Source: Pseudomonadota bacterium (GTDB lineage: Bacteria > Pseudomonadota > Alphaproteobacteria > Geminicoccales > Geminicoccaceae). Taken from it: a stretch of 64,000 nucleotides of DNA. Positions 6,971 through 15,950 of the stretch are shown here, in pieces; positions within the stretch are counted from its first letter, which is position 1, and every line of letters starts with the position of its first letter. A program made the position numbers and the translations under genes. The DNA lies in NCBI GenBank assembly GCA_030549795.1, contig JAUQQO010000018.1, positions 88,277 through 152,276 on the forward strand, in the 5' to 3' direction. The notes beneath the pieces were generated by a model that was not told the DNA's origin, did not search any database, and was given only the letters and a program-made list of their open reading frames with translations.

Positions 6971-8692
6971 ATGGCGCTCGGCTTTTCGTTCGAGGGGCCC
7001 ATCCCCCAGGCATCGCCGCGGCCGATCGCGGAGGTCGCTGAGGAGCTCGGCGTTCCCGCTTCTGCGCTCCTTCCTTACGGTCGCGATGTCGCCAAGGTCG
7101 ACCTCGCGTGGTTGCGCGAACAGGGAGCACAGCTGCGCGGGCGACTCGTGCTCGTGACCGCGATCACGCCCACGCCCGCTGGCGAGGGCAAGACGACGAC
7201 CGCGATCGGGCTCACGGATGCGCTGCGCCGGCTCGGTCGGCGCGCTGTGGTCTGTTTGCGCGAGCCTTCCTTGGGTCCCACGCTCGGCGCCAAGGGGGGT
7301 GCCACCGGTGCCGGGCGGGCGCGCCTGGTGCCGAGCGCGCGCATCGATCTGCACTTCACCGGCGACTTCAACGCCATCGCGAGCGCTCACAACCTGCTCG
7401 CAGCGTTGATCGACAACCATCTGCACTGGGGCAACGAGCTCGCCCTCGATCCCCGCCAGGTGAGCTGGCGGCGGGTGATCGACCTCGATGATCGCGCCTT
7501 GCGGTCGATCATCGTCGGTCTCGGCGGGACGGCGAACGGCGTGCCGCGCGAAACCGGCTTCGACATCACCGCCGCTTCCGAGGTCATGGCGATCTTTTGC
7601 CTGGCGCGAGATCTCGCCGATCTCGAAGCCCGGCTCGAGCGGATCGTGATCGGCGCGGATCGCCACGGCAGGCCCGTACGCGCTGCGGCGCTCGGCGCAC
7701 CGGCGCCTATGACCGCGCTTTTAGCGGAGGCCTTCGCCCCCAACCTCGTCCAGACGCTCGAGGGTTCGCCGGCGTTCGTCCACGGCGGGCCGTTCGCCAA
7801 CATCGCCCACGGCTGCAACAGCGCGATCGCCACCCGCAGCGCGCTCGCGCTCGCCGAGATCGTGGTCACCGAGGCTGGTTTTGGGGCCGATCTTGGAGCC
7901 GAGAAATTCGTGAACATCAAGGCGCGGGAAAGCGGCCTCTTTCCCGATCTCGCGGTGCTCGTGGTGAGCGTGCGGGCTTTACGCTACCACGGCGGCGCGA
8001 CGCGCGACGCTCTCGAGCGGCCAGATCCCGAGGCGGTGGCGCGCGGGCTCGCCAATCTCGAACGCCACCTCGCCATCCTTTCCCGCTTGCGCGTGCCGAC
8101 GGTGGTGGCGATCAACCGATTCCCCCATGACAGCGACGCCGAACATGCGCTCGTGCGGGAACGCTGCGCGCGCCTGAGCGTGCCGAGCGCCCTTTGTACG
8201 CACCATGACGAGGGCGGAGCTGGGGCGCTCGAGCTCGCTGAACGAGTGCTCGCCGCGCTGTTCGGCGATCGTGCCGATGCGGCCGGCGGGGCGGATGGGT
8301 CGTCCGCGTGCGAGGACCGAACGCGTCTTCTCTATCCCGACGACATGCCCTTGCGCGAGAAGATCGCCTTGGTCGCCCGTGAGATCTACGGAGCCGCCGA
8401 TGTCTTGTTCGAGAAAGCCGCTGCGCAGTCCTTGGATCGCTTCGAAGCCTGGGGTTTCGGTCGGCTTTCGGTGTGTATGGCCAAAACCCCTTTGAGCCTT
8501 TCGGCTGATGCGAGCCTGCGCGGAGCGCCACGGGATTTCACCTTTCCCGTCCGCGCGGTTCGTCTTGCCGCCGGGGCGGGCTTCGTCGTGGTCCTCGCGG
8601 GCGAAGTGACCACCATGCCGGGTCTGCCGCGGCGACCGGCGGCACTCGATCTGCGCCTCGATGCGCGCGGGCAAATCCAGGGATTGCGCTGA
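6971..8692 (+). CDS. fhs: Formate-tetrahydrofolate ligase
   Basis: This 573-residue protein is close to the usual length of about 560. It shows the P-loop TPAGEGKTT (68-76), followed by EPSLGPTLGAKGGATGAGRA-like family sequence, the GDFNAIASAHNLL segment and GFGADLGAEKF. The enzyme joins formate to tetrahydrofolate with ATP, giving 10-formyl-THF in the cytosol. It is divergent from the amine dehydrogenase/transketolase operon, and folE, needed to make folate, lies next to it on the opposite strand. That context fits assimilation of C1 units, for example formate from oxidised methylamine carbon. A GGAG site precedes the ATG. Confidence 0.95.
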   Translation: MALGFSFEGPIPQASPRPIAEVAEELGVPASALLPYGRDVAKVDLAWLREQGAQLRGRLVLVTAITPTPAGEGKTTTAIGLTDALRRLGRRAVVCLREPSLGPTLGAKGGATGAGRARLVPSARIDLHFTGDFNAIASAHNLLAALIDNHLHWGNELALDPRQVSWRRVIDLDDRALRSIIVGLGGTANGVPRETGFDITAASEVMAIFCLARDLADLEARLERIVIGADRHGRPVRAAALGAPAPMTALLAEAFAPNLVQTLEGSPAFVHGGPFANIAHGCNSAIATRSALALAEIVVTEAGFGADLGAEKFVNIKARESGLFPDLAVLVVSVRALRYHGGATRDALERPDPEAVARGLANLERHLAILSRLRVPTVVAINRFPHDSDAEHALVRERCARLSVPSALCTHHDEGGAGALELAERVLAALFGDRADAAGGADGSSACEDRTRLLYPDDMPLREKIALVAREIYGAADVLFEKAAAQSLDRFEAWGFGRLSVCMAKTPLSLSADASLRGAPRDFTFPVRAVRLAAGAGFVVVLAGEVTTMPGLPRRPAALDLRLDARGQIQGLR

Positions 8693-8804
8693 AGATTGCG
8701 CGATCCGAGCCGCACCTGCGCACGGCCGAGCGGGGTCGAAGTCGACCAACGCCCGGCTCATCTCCGCGCTCCTCGGGTTCGGCCTTAGGGGTCGCAAATC
8801 CGCA

Positions 8805-8899
8805 TAACCGATGGCCTACGCGCCGCGCGGCGCGCGGCCGGGCTCGATTGGTGTCGGATTCGGGTCCTCTGATCTGAGGGTGCCCTGCGCCATCGGTTA
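8805..8899. repeat. Perfect 11-base inverted repeat with a 73-base centre
   Basis: TAACCGATGGC at 8805-8815 is exactly complementary to GCCATCGGTTA at 8889-8899, whose last bases include the folE stop codon. The centre contains GC-rich self-complementary sequence (around 8820-8840) and a small hairpin, CCTC/GAGG, at 8867-8880. It lies between the convergent fhs and folE genes and may act as a two-way transcription stop or RNA structure. There is no T-tract. Confidence 0.4.
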
Positions 8900-9550
8900 G
8901 CGCTGCAACTCCAAAGGCGTCTTGCCGATGATCGCGAGGAACTCGCGGCGGGTTTCCGGATTGGTGCGGAATTCGCCCAACAGTCGGCTCGTGACCATGA
9001 CCGAGCCCGGCTTGTAGACACCCCGGGTCGTCATGCAGTGATGGGTGGCTTCGATCACCACCCCGACTCCGCGTGGCTGTAAGATTTCTTGGATGGTGTC
9101 GGCGATCTGTGCCGTCATCCGCTCTTGGATCTGCAGGCGCTTGGCGAAGGCATCGACGAGGCGGGCGAGTTTGGAGATCCCCACCACCCGGCGTACCGGC
9201 AGATAGGCCACATGCGCACGGCCGATGATGGGCGCCATGTGGTGTTCGCAGTGGCTCTCAAAGGCAATGTCTTTGAGAACCACCATCTCATCGTAACCCT
9301 CGACCTCTTCGAAGGTCTTTCGCAAGATTTCAGCGGGATCGACGAAGTAGCCTCTAAAGTGTTCGCGGAAGGCTTCGACCACGCGATGCGGGGTGTCCTT
9401 AAGCCCTTCGCGCTCGGGATCTTCTCCAATCCAACGCAGGAGTGTGCGGACCGCTTCTTCCGCCTCTGCGCGCGAAGGTCGATGAGCTGCAACAGAGCGC
9501 TCGGCGAGTGAGCCACGAGCGCGGTCGCGCACTGCAGGGGCCACGGTCAC
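8897..9550 (-). CDS. folE: GTP cyclohydrolase I
   Basis: The GTG at 9550 is preceded by ACGGAGGGACAAC and gives 217 residues, the normal size; a GTG at 9586 is possible but has no good site. Key features are the zinc site ([20 protein letters not shown] and THHCM), GLKDTPHRV, and the substrate segments [15 protein letters not shown] and QERMTAQI. The enzyme converts GTP to dihydroneopterin triphosphate, the first step of tetrahydrofolate synthesis, in the cytosol. It converges on fhs, whose product consumes tetrahydrofolate. Confidence 0.95.
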   Translation of the reverse strand: MTVAPAVRDRARGSLAERSVAAHRPSRAEAEEAVRTLLRWIGEDPEREGLKDTPHRVVEAFREHFRGYFVDPAEILRKTFEEVEGYDEMVVLKDIAFESHCEHHMAPIIGRAHVAYLPVRRVVGISKLARLVDAFAKRLQIQERMTAQIADTIQEILQPRGVGVVIEATHHCMTTRGVYKPGSVMVTSRLLGEFRTNPETRREFLAIIGKTPLELQR

Positions 9551-9998
9551 GTTGTCCCTCCGTTGGTCCGGGTTCTGAGCTCCCACTGCCCCTTATACTC
9601 CCTCTTCGAGCCGCTGGTTCAGCGATCTCGCGAATCTTTTGTACTCGGTAGGCTGCCGCCGCCGCGAGGAGGCAATCGCCCCAGGCGATCGCAGGGCTTT
9701 AAGCTCAGGCTTCGCGCGCATGCCCTTTGCACCACGAGTGCCCGTGCACCCACCGAGCCACAGCAAGACGGTGTGAGCAGCTGCACCGGCATTGGTGGTT
9801 TGTTAACTGAAACGCGCATAGCTTGGCGCCGTGTTGTGCGTCACGGGGCTTCCCTTTCGCGGCCGATGGTGGCCAGCGGTTGTCGGGCGCTTGCGGGTGC
9901 CGACCGCCCGCCGGCTATGCCAGAGCATCGATCGCCCCAAAAGGGCCGGGCGCGAGGAGGGGTATGTCGGCGCTGGCTGTGGAGCGGTGGAGGAGGTC
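9551..9998. other. Gap between folE and the TPR-SPOR gene
   Basis: No convincing gene is seen in these 448 bases. The region should hold promoters for the divergent folE and TPR-SPOR genes. The reading frame of the latter stays open through much of the gap but its codons before 9999 look random. There is no T-tract hairpin. Confidence 0.4.
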
Positions 9999-11033
9999 AT
10001 GCCGGGCTCTCGCTGGATCGCAGCACTGATCCTGAGCCTCTCGATCCTCTGCGGTGCGCGCGCCCAAGAGGCGGACGAGCTCTACCGCCGCGGTCAGGCT
10101 CTGCTCGACGCGGGCAAGCTCGCCGAGGCGGCGCGCGCCTTCGAGCGGGTGCTCGCGCTCGCCGAGCGCGCGCTCGGACCCGATGACCCGCGCCTTGCCG
10201 TCGATCTCAACAACTTAGGCGAGGTGTACCGTCGGCTCGGCCGGCTGGAGGAAGCGGCGCATTTGCTCGAGCGCGCGATCCGGCTCGACGAGGCAGCGGG
10301 CGGAAACGGTGCCGCGCTTGCGATCAGCCTCAACAATTTGGGCCTCGTGCGCCGCGCTCAGGGCCGCTTGGCTGAGAGCGAAGCCTTGTTCCAACGGGCG
10401 ATCGGGCTGCTCGAGCCTAGGGTTGGCCCCGATCACCCCGATCTTGCCCGGGTGCTCGTCAATCTCGCCCAGCTCGAGCTCGAGCGGGGGGACAGCGAAC
10501 GCGCGCGCGAGCGGCTCGAGCGCGCGGTGCGGATCGCCCGTGCCCGCCTCGGCACCGAGCACAGCTTCACCCGCGGCATCGAGACCGTGCTCGCGCGCCT
10601 TGAGGGTGGCACGAGCCCGACGCGCGCCCGAGCTGCCGCTCTCGCCCCAGCAGCGGCACCGGCGGCACGTGCGCCAACCCCACCGGAGCGCCCGGCTGCG
10701 GTCACGACCAGCGGTGTGAACGACTCCGGCATGGCAACGCCCGTGGCAGCGCCGACCATGGAGCCCGCCGCGGTGGCCGCCGGCGGGCCGTTTCGCCTCC
10801 ATCTCGGCTCGATCCGCGACGCCGGGCGCCTTGAGGAGGAGTGGCAACGGCTCAAGTCGCGCCATCCGCGTCTCGCGCAACTCGCCCTCCAGCCGCCCCA
10901 ACGCGTCGAGATTCCGGGCAAGGGGAGCTTCTGGCGCGTGATCGCTGGGCCTTTGCCCACGCGCGCGGAAGCTGCCGCCCTTTGCGGTGCGATCACAGCC
11001 GCGGGCGATCCGTGTACGGTCTTGGGCCCTTAA
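9999..11033 (+). CDS. Secreted tetratricopeptide-repeat protein with C-terminal SPOR domain
   Basis: The ATG at 9999 follows GGAGGAGGTC and gives 344 residues with a signal peptide (IAALILSLSILCGARAQ). Residues about 25-190 hold four tetratricopeptide repeats with the kinesin-light-chain pattern (LNNLGEVYRRLGRLEEA, LNNLGLVRRAQGRLAES, LVNLAQLELERGDSERA). A proline/alanine-rich linker follows, then a SPOR domain in the last 80 residues (FRLHLGSIRDAGRLEEEW, FWRVIAGPLPTRAEAAALC). SPOR domains bind denuded peptidoglycan, so a periplasmic role at the wall or septum is likely. The TPR part would bind partner proteins. The exact function is unknown. Confidence 0.8.
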   Translation: MPGSRWIAALILSLSILCGARAQEADELYRRGQALLDAGKLAEAARAFERVLALAERALGPDDPRLAVDLNNLGEVYRRLGRLEEAAHLLERAIRLDEAAGGNGAALAISLNNLGLVRRAQGRLAESEALFQRAIGLLEPRVGPDHPDLARVLVNLAQLELERGDSERARERLERAVRIARARLGTEHSFTRGIETVLARLEGGTSPTRARAAALAPAAAPAARAPTPPERPAAVTTSGVNDSGMATPVAAPTMEPAAVAAGGPFRLHLGSIRDAGRLEEEWQRLKSRHPRLAQLALQPPQRVEIPGKGSFWRVIAGPLPTRAEAAALCGAITAAGDPCTVLGP

Positions 11034-11658
11034 CGGCGCAAACCCGAGAGCCTTTCGCCGCGGGCAGCCTTGCTCGCGCTCCACCTATGGGCGTCGCCCT
11101 TCGGGTGCGGCCCCTCGTTGGCTGCACTTGCGGCAGAGAACACTTCTGCCGGCACTCGGCTTTCGCTGTTGCCGCAGCAAGGTTCGGCCGGCCTACTGCG
11201 GCCGGCCGTCGACCTCGTCCTTAAAGCGTTTCCACCTTTGCGCGAAAAAGAGGCAAGAAGGTAAACAAAAGAGCGTTGATCGCGCGCAGGATCGATCGTG
11301 GCCACGGGCGGCTTTGGCCGAGCGCCCCCGTTTCAAGCACCGCTTCGAAAGGTTCAATATTGGCGCCGCGCGCCTTTAACGCCACCGGCTAAGGCGCGAG
11401 CCCAGCGCCCCGAACGCAACGAGCCACACCGAGGCGCCGATGCCGAACACAGCGCGCATCCAGCCACAACCGGGCGCGGCGCACAGTGCTTGGGCGATCG
11501 CTGCGTTCGTGTTGCGGCGTCGGATCCTCGACCGCTGAAAGCGCGCGCACCGCTGAACGGCTCTAGCTTGCCGCGAGCAGGTGTGAACGCGCAGGCCGAG
11601 CGAAGGCCGATCCGCGACCGCCGGCGACGGCGGAGCCGATAAAAGGCGTGGGCTCCGC
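11034..11658. other. Gap of 625 bases with a perfect GC hairpin
   Basis: No full gene is supported. A perfect 9-base stem (CGGCCGGCC at 11185-11193 and GGCCGGCCG at 11200-11208, six-base loop) lies about 150 bases after the TPR-SPOR stop; it has no T-tract. On the minus strand, 11376-11459 could encode a 27-residue membrane-type peptide (MRAVFGIGASVWLVAFGALG), but no ribosome site supports it. Confidence 0.4.
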
Positions 11659-12225
11659 TCAGGCCTCGGCTTCGCTCTTGCGTCCGCGCCGCGGGCGCGT
11701 TGCGGCGGGCGTTTCGCTCTTATCCGCCGCCTCCTCGACCACCGTCACTTCCTCGACCCGAGCGGGCGCAGGCTCGGTGGTCGTCGCCTCAAGCGCGGCT
11801 GCCTGCGGCTTCGATGTCGGAACCGCCGCCATCGTTTCGGGTGCGGAAGGGACGCCGGGCTGGCCCGCGGCGCCGTTCGGCCGCAGCCAGGCGCGGCGCG
11901 TTTCGTCGAGCAGCGCGAGCAGGCTCTCGCTCATGATGCGCTGCAACGCCGCGGTTTCGCGACCGGCCCGCTCGAGGAAGGCGCCGAGCCCGGCAGTGCG
12001 CTCGCGCAGCGAAGCGGGAGCGAGTGCCGCGCCAGCGGGCAGCATGCAGCTCGTCAACTCGTTGAGGGCGAGCCGGGCGAGGGCGGCTTGGTGCTCGGAA
12101 CAACCGCGCGCCGCGTCGGCAACGATCCGCGTGCTGCGGGCGAGCGATTCCAAAAGCCGTCGCTGGGTTTCGAGCAGAGCGGCGAAGTCGGGAATTCGGG
12201 TGAAGGCGAGGCGGTCGGCGAACAT
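11659..12225 (-). CDS. Phasin-family protein
   Basis: This 188-residue protein has the phasin outline: a helical, hydroxyl- and leucine-rich core (about 10-118, with ALLETQRRLLESLARS and ESLLALLDETRRAWL) followed by an alanine/proline/threonine tail ending in a basic RPRRGRK segment. Phasins coat polyhydroxyalkanoate granules and influence their size and number. A CTGC-N3-GCAG box sits 20 bases before the ATG, the type of site bound by the PHA regulator PhaR, which supports the assignment. A GAGGAG site precedes the ATG. The basic tail could bind DNA, as in some alphaproteobacterial phasins. No PHA synthase gene is in the window. Confidence 0.75.
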   Translation of the reverse strand: MFADRLAFTRIPDFAALLETQRRLLESLARSTRIVADAARGCSEHQAALARLALNELTSCMLPAGAALAPASLRERTAGLGAFLERAGRETAALQRIMSESLLALLDETRRAWLRPNGAAGQPGVPSAPETMAAVPTSKPQAAALEATTTEPAPARVEEVTVVEEAADKSETPAATRPRRGRKSEAEA

Positions 12226-12244
12226 GAGCGCTCCTCAGTCCATG

Positions 12245-12255
12245 CTGCAGTGCAG
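12245..12255. promoter_or_regulatory. PhaR-type operator (CTGC-N3-GCAG) upstream of the phasin gene
   Basis: The sequence CTGCAGTGCAG matches the CTGC-N3-GCAG form reported for PhaR in Paracoccus and related alphaproteobacteria. It lies 20 bases upstream of the phasin start, where a bound repressor would block transcription until it is titrated by polyhydroxyalkanoate. The downstream gene being a phasin makes a chance match less likely. Confidence 0.6.
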
Positions 12256-12417
12256 CAAAACTAGCCGAGGGAGCGGCGCTCGACAATGCTTGCGTTATCG
12301 GCGAGCTATCGATTTGCTGATCTCCTTTTGGTAGAAGACCGCCCACGGTACCCCGGCACCGCGCAGCGACGGCGCGCGTCATGTGCGACGGTGCCGGGAT
12401 CGCAGACGGCACCGTCG

Positions 12418-13893
12418 ATGAGGGGGCCTGAGGATCACAGTCCAGCAGCGGGGATCGCTGAAGCGTTCGACCAGCCGGTCCAAGGAAAAGGCGGCGATTG
12501 GCTCGCACCGGAACTGATCGCCGGGGTGATGCGCGCCATCGACGCGCTGGTGGTCCTGGGAAGCGGTATGGTGGTAAGTCTCTTCGCTTCTTTTGTGCCC
12601 CTTGCGCGCTCCTTGATGGCCTGGGCGCTGCTTTTGGGGCTTTTGCTCGCGCTCGCCTTCTCGCAGCTCTTCGGTGCGTACAGCGACCGTGTGCGCCTTA
12701 AGATGGCGGCGCAGGGCTCGCGCGTGCTCGCCGCCTGGGGCACGACCATCGCACTTTTACTCCTTCTCGTGCAGCTGACCGACACCCGAGCCGTGGTCCC
12801 CGAACGCTGGCTCATCGCCTGGGGAGTGGCGGGGGCGGTGGGGATCGTGGTGGCGCGGCTCGGTGCTGCGCGCGTCGTGCGGAACCTTCGGCGACAGGGG
12901 CGGCTTGCGCGCAACCTCGTGGTGGTCGGGGCGGGCGAGCTCGGCCAACGTTTCGTACGGGAAGTCCACGGGCGCGATCCGAGCGTGCGGCTGATCGGTC
13001 TTTTCGACGACCGCCGCGAGCGCGTACCGCAGTTCGTGGGCGGCTTTCCGGTTCTGGGCACGCTCGATGACCTGCTCGTCTTCGCGCGCCGCCACCGGGT
13101 GGATGAAGTGGTGATCGCCCTTCCCTGGAGTGCCGAGGGGCGGATTCTCGAATGTCTTAAAAAACTGCGGGGTTTGCCCTGCGATGTTCGGCTCGCGAGC
13201 GATCTCATCGGCTTCCATCTGCCCGCGCACGGGATGGTGGCGGTGGCGGGTGTCCCGACCTTTACCCTCCTCGAGCGGCCGCTCGGGCCCGGCGCGCGCC
13301 TTATCAAGGCGCTCGAAGATCGCCTTTTGGCCGCGCTCGCGCTGCTTCTCTTCGCTCCGCTGCTTTTCGCGATCGCCATTGCGATCAAAGTGAGCTCGCC
13401 GGGTCCCGTGCTCTACCGACAAAAGCGCAGCGGCTTCAATGGCGAGGTCTTCGAGCTCTTGAAGTTCCGCACCATGCGGGCGGATGCCTGTGATATCGGC
13501 ACCGAGCCCACACTTGGACATACGCGCAAAGACGATCCGCGCATCACCCCGCTTGGGCGCTTTTTGCGGCGCACGAGCTTGGATGAGCTGCCGCAGCTCT
13601 TCAACGTGCTCAAAGGCGACATGTCGCTCGTGGGGCCGCGGCCGCACGCGGTCGCCCATGATGCGCGCTATGCCGCCCTCATCGACGGGTATCTCGCGCG
13701 CCACCGCGTCAAGCCGGGGATCACCGGGCTCGCCCAGATTAACGGCTGCCGCGGCGAGATCCGCTCGCTCGCCGATATGGAGCGGCGGCTTAAGCTCGAT
13801 CTCGAGTACATCCAACACTGGTCGCTGTGGCTCGACCTCGAGATCCTGCTGCGCACCCTCGTACACGGGTTCCGCGATCCGCGTGCCTATTGA
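12418..13893 (+). CDS. Undecaprenyl-phosphate sugar-1-phosphate transferase (WcaJ/CpsE type)
   Basis: From the ATG at 12418 the protein has 491 residues; starts at 12286 or further in are possible because no start has a strong site. It has four N-terminal membrane helices (about 35-135), a Rossmann-like CoA-binding-type middle domain (NLVVVGAGELGQRFVREV) and a C-terminal bacterial sugar transferase domain with LYRQKRSGFNG, ELLKFRTM, RTSLDELPQLFNVLKGDMSLVGPRP and the RVKPGITGLAQI segment. Such enzymes load glucose- or galactose-1-phosphate onto undecaprenyl phosphate to begin exopolysaccharide synthesis at the inner membrane. No other exopolysaccharide genes flank it. Confidence 0.9.
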   Translation: MRGPEDHSPAAGIAEAFDQPVQGKGGDWLAPELIAGVMRAIDALVVLGSGMVVSLFASFVPLARSLMAWALLLGLLLALAFSQLFGAYSDRVRLKMAAQGSRVLAAWGTTIALLLLLVQLTDTRAVVPERWLIAWGVAGAVGIVVARLGAARVVRNLRRQGRLARNLVVVGAGELGQRFVREVHGRDPSVRLIGLFDDRRERVPQFVGGFPVLGTLDDLLVFARRHRVDEVVIALPWSAEGRILECLKKLRGLPCDVRLASDLIGFHLPAHGMVAVAGVPTFTLLERPLGPGARLIKALEDRLLAALALLLFAPLLFAIAIAIKVSSPGPVLYRQKRSGFNGEVFELLKFRTMRADACDIGTEPTLGHTRKDDPRITPLGRFLRRTSLDELPQLFNVLKGDMSLVGPRPHAVAHDARYAALIDGYLARHRVKPGITGLAQINGCRGEIRSLADMERRLKLDLEYIQHWSLWLDLEILLRTLVHGFRDPRAY

Positions 13894-13958
13894 CCGCACC
13901 CCAGCGCGCGCCACTTCATCTTCGCGAGCGAGTACGCAGCCCGATCGAGCCGCCTTCC

Positions 13959-14456
13959 ATGCCCGTTTCGCGCGAGCGCTTTATTGCCGCTATGCGCCTG
14001 CACGCCGCGGCTGTGACCCTCGTCGCATCCTCCTTTAAAGGGCACAAGGCCGGGCTTACGGCCACCGCCGTCTGTTCGGTTTCGGCCGACCCGCCCCAGC
14101 TGCTCGTCTGCGTCCATCGCTCTGCCGAGGCCAATGCGGTGATCCGCGCGAGCCGCTGCTTCAGCGTCAACGTCCTCGCCGCCCATCAGCGTCGCCTCGC
14201 TGATCGCTTCGCCGGCCGGCTCGGGCACACGGGGGCGGCGCGCTTCGCTGAAGGCCGCTGGGGGAGCCTCGTCACCGGTGCGCCGGTGCTCGAAGAGGCG
14301 CGCGCGGTCTTCGATTGCCTTTTGAGCACCAGTCTCGAAGCCGGCACCCACACCATCTTCATCGGCTCGGTCGAAGCGGTTCGCGTCAATCCCGCCCTCG
14401 AGCCGCTCGTCTACCACGAGGGCGCCTACGGCCTGGTTGCCGAGCTGCCGGTTTGA
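13959..14456 (+). CDS. Flavin reductase family protein
   Basis: The ATG at 13959 gives 165 residues, typical of short-chain flavin reductases such as HpaC and RutF. Motifs include AAVTLVASSFKGHKAGLTATAVCSVS, LLVCVHRSAEANAVI and CFSVNVLAAHQRRLADRFAG. These enzymes reduce FMN or FAD with NAD(P)H to supply a partner monooxygenase. No two-component monooxygenase is adjacent, so the partner is unknown. The gene starts 66 bases after the sugar transferase and may be cotranscribed with it. The ribosome site is weak. Confidence 0.85.
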   Translation: MPVSRERFIAAMRLHAAAVTLVASSFKGHKAGLTATAVCSVSADPPQLLVCVHRSAEANAVIRASRCFSVNVLAAHQRRLADRFAGRLGHTGAARFAEGRWGSLVTGAPVLEEARAVFDCLLSTSLEAGTHTIFIGSVEAVRVNPALEPLVYHEGAYGLVAELPV

Positions 14457-14483
14457 TCGGCTTAAAGCGCAGCCCTCTGTTCC

Positions 14484-15524
14484 TCACTGCTGCGCGAGCA
14501 CCCGGCGCACCGCATCAACAGCCCTTTCGATCTGCGGTGCGGTGATGTCGAGATGGGTGACGGCGCGCACCCGCTGGCGCCCCATCGCCCCCATGCGCAC
14601 GCCCGCGCGAGCGAGCTCGGCCACCAGACGCTGCGCGTCCCAGCCCGGTTTTTCGACGGTGAAGAAGACCATGTTCGTCTCCACCTCGGGCGGGTCGAGC
14701 CGGATGCCCGGGATCTCGGCGAGCCCGCGCGCGAGGCGCTGGGCGTTCTCGTGGTCCTCGGCCAGCCGCTCGATGTGGTGGCGCAAGGCATAGCGGCAGG
14801 CCGCTGCGAGGATGCCCGCTTGGCGCATGGCGCCGCCGAGCATTTGCTTGTATCGCCAGGCTTCCTCGATGAAGGCGCGGGAGCCGGCGAGCACCGCGCC
14901 AACCGGAGCTCCAAGACCCTTGGAGAAATCGATCCAGCAAGAATCGAAGGGCGCGCAAAAGCGCGCTGCGGGAACCCCGGTCGCCACGACCGCGTTCAAA
15001 AGCCGCGCCCCGTCCAAGTGCAGAGCAAGGCCGTGGCTTCGCGCCGTGGTAGCGACCTCCTCGATCCGGGCGAGCGGCCAGATGGTGCCGCCGGCCAAAT
15101 TGGCAGTCTGCTCGATCGACACCAGCCGCGTGCGCGGAGCGTGGCGATTGGTGCGCACCCGCTCGGCCACTTGCGCGGCTGTGAAAATCCCGCGTTCTCC
15201 GTCGAGAGGGGTGAGGACCACCCCGGCCCAGGCCGCGGGCCCGCCCGCCTCGGCGTGGATCGGGTGCGCAGTACGGTCAAGGAGCACCTCTTCGCCGCGC
15301 GCACAGTGCACGCAAAAGGCGATCTGGTTGCACATCGTGCCCGAGGGCAGGAACACGGCCGCTTCCTTGCCCAGAAGTTCCGCCACCTCGGCGCACAGCG
15401 CGTTGACCTCGGGATCTAAGAACGCCTGCTCGTCGTCGACCTCGGCCTCCGCCATCGCGCGCCGCATACCCGCCGTCGGCTTGGTGCGGGTGTCGCTGTA
15501 AAGATCGATGGTGAGCGCCGTCAC
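14484..15524 (-). CDS. ltaE: Low-specificity L-threonine aldolase
   Basis: This 346-residue PLP enzyme has the normal length and motifs of the family: DLYSDTRTKPT at the start, FLPSGTMCNQIA, HIHAEAG-like HPIHAEAGG, LALHLDGARLLNA and the PLP lysine in DFSKGLGAPVGAVLAG. It cleaves L-threonine and allo-threonine to glycine and acetaldehyde in the cytosol, which also feeds glycine and C1 metabolism. It stands alone, converging on the flavin reductase gene. The start is a GTG or ATG at 15524, fitting the family N-terminus. Confidence 0.92.
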   Translation of the reverse strand: MTALTIDLYSDTRTKPTAGMRRAMAEAEVDDEQAFLDPEVNALCAEVAELLGKEAAVFLPSGTMCNQIAFCVHCARGEEVLLDRTAHPIHAEAGGPAAWAGVVLTPLDGERGIFTAAQVAERVRTNRHAPRTRLVSIEQTANLAGGTIWPLARIEEVATTARSHGLALHLDGARLLNAVVATGVPAARFCAPFDSCWIDFSKGLGAPVGAVLAGSRAFIEEAWRYKQMLGGAMRQAGILAAACRYALRHHIERLAEDHENAQRLARGLAEIPGIRLDPPEVETNMVFFTVEKPGWDAQRLVAELARAGVRMGAMGRQRVRAVTHLDITAPQIERAVDAVRRVLAQQ

Positions 15525-15950
15525 CGTCGCGGTCTCCTCAATCCTTCGAAGCGCGTTGAGCGTGCCCGCTGCAACCGCCGATGGCCGTTGAGCCCCGGCG
15601 CATCATGCCGCAGCTCCGATCGCTGCGGGAGAACACCGATCAAAGGACCGATCGTGATCCTTTTTTGACCGGCCCGCACGCCAGAACCAACTGGCTGTGC
15701 TCGAACACAACGCTCACAGCCTTGTGATACCCGCATTAGCTGTGGTCAGCTGGAAGCCGATCCCCCATGACTGCGCACCGGTTTTCGAGAAGAGAACAAA
15801 TGGCTGGTGCGCTGGCTCGAAAGTGCCACCCATTGAGCCTGCTCTTTCATCTGCGGCACGCGATCTTCGCAGAAAAGCGTGAACATCCGGTTGGGCGCTG
15901 CGGTGGGCTTAGCCGTGCGAGCACGAGCGTGGCTGCGTCTTGAGCCGGGT
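15525..15950. other. Gap of 426 bases between ltaE and the sugar ABC operon
   Basis: No gene is supported on either strand. A short stem AAAGGA/TCCTTT (15642-15647 and 15658-15663) runs into six Ts (15661-15666) on the plus strand, but no plus-strand gene precedes it, so it is not called a terminator. The ltaE promoter must lie here. Confidence 0.4.

Noticed and set aside
8693..8896. A tRNA or other known RNA between fhs and folE
   Set aside because: The inverted repeat arms are too far apart and no cloverleaf or T-loop sequence is present.
11376..11459. A 27-codon membrane-type peptide on the minus strand
   Set aside because: There is no ribosome site and no neighbour support; kept only as a remark in the gap entry.
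15642..15666. AAAGGA/TCCTTT stem with six Ts
   Set aside because: The T-run is on the plus strand, but no plus-strand gene precedes it, and the stem is short.
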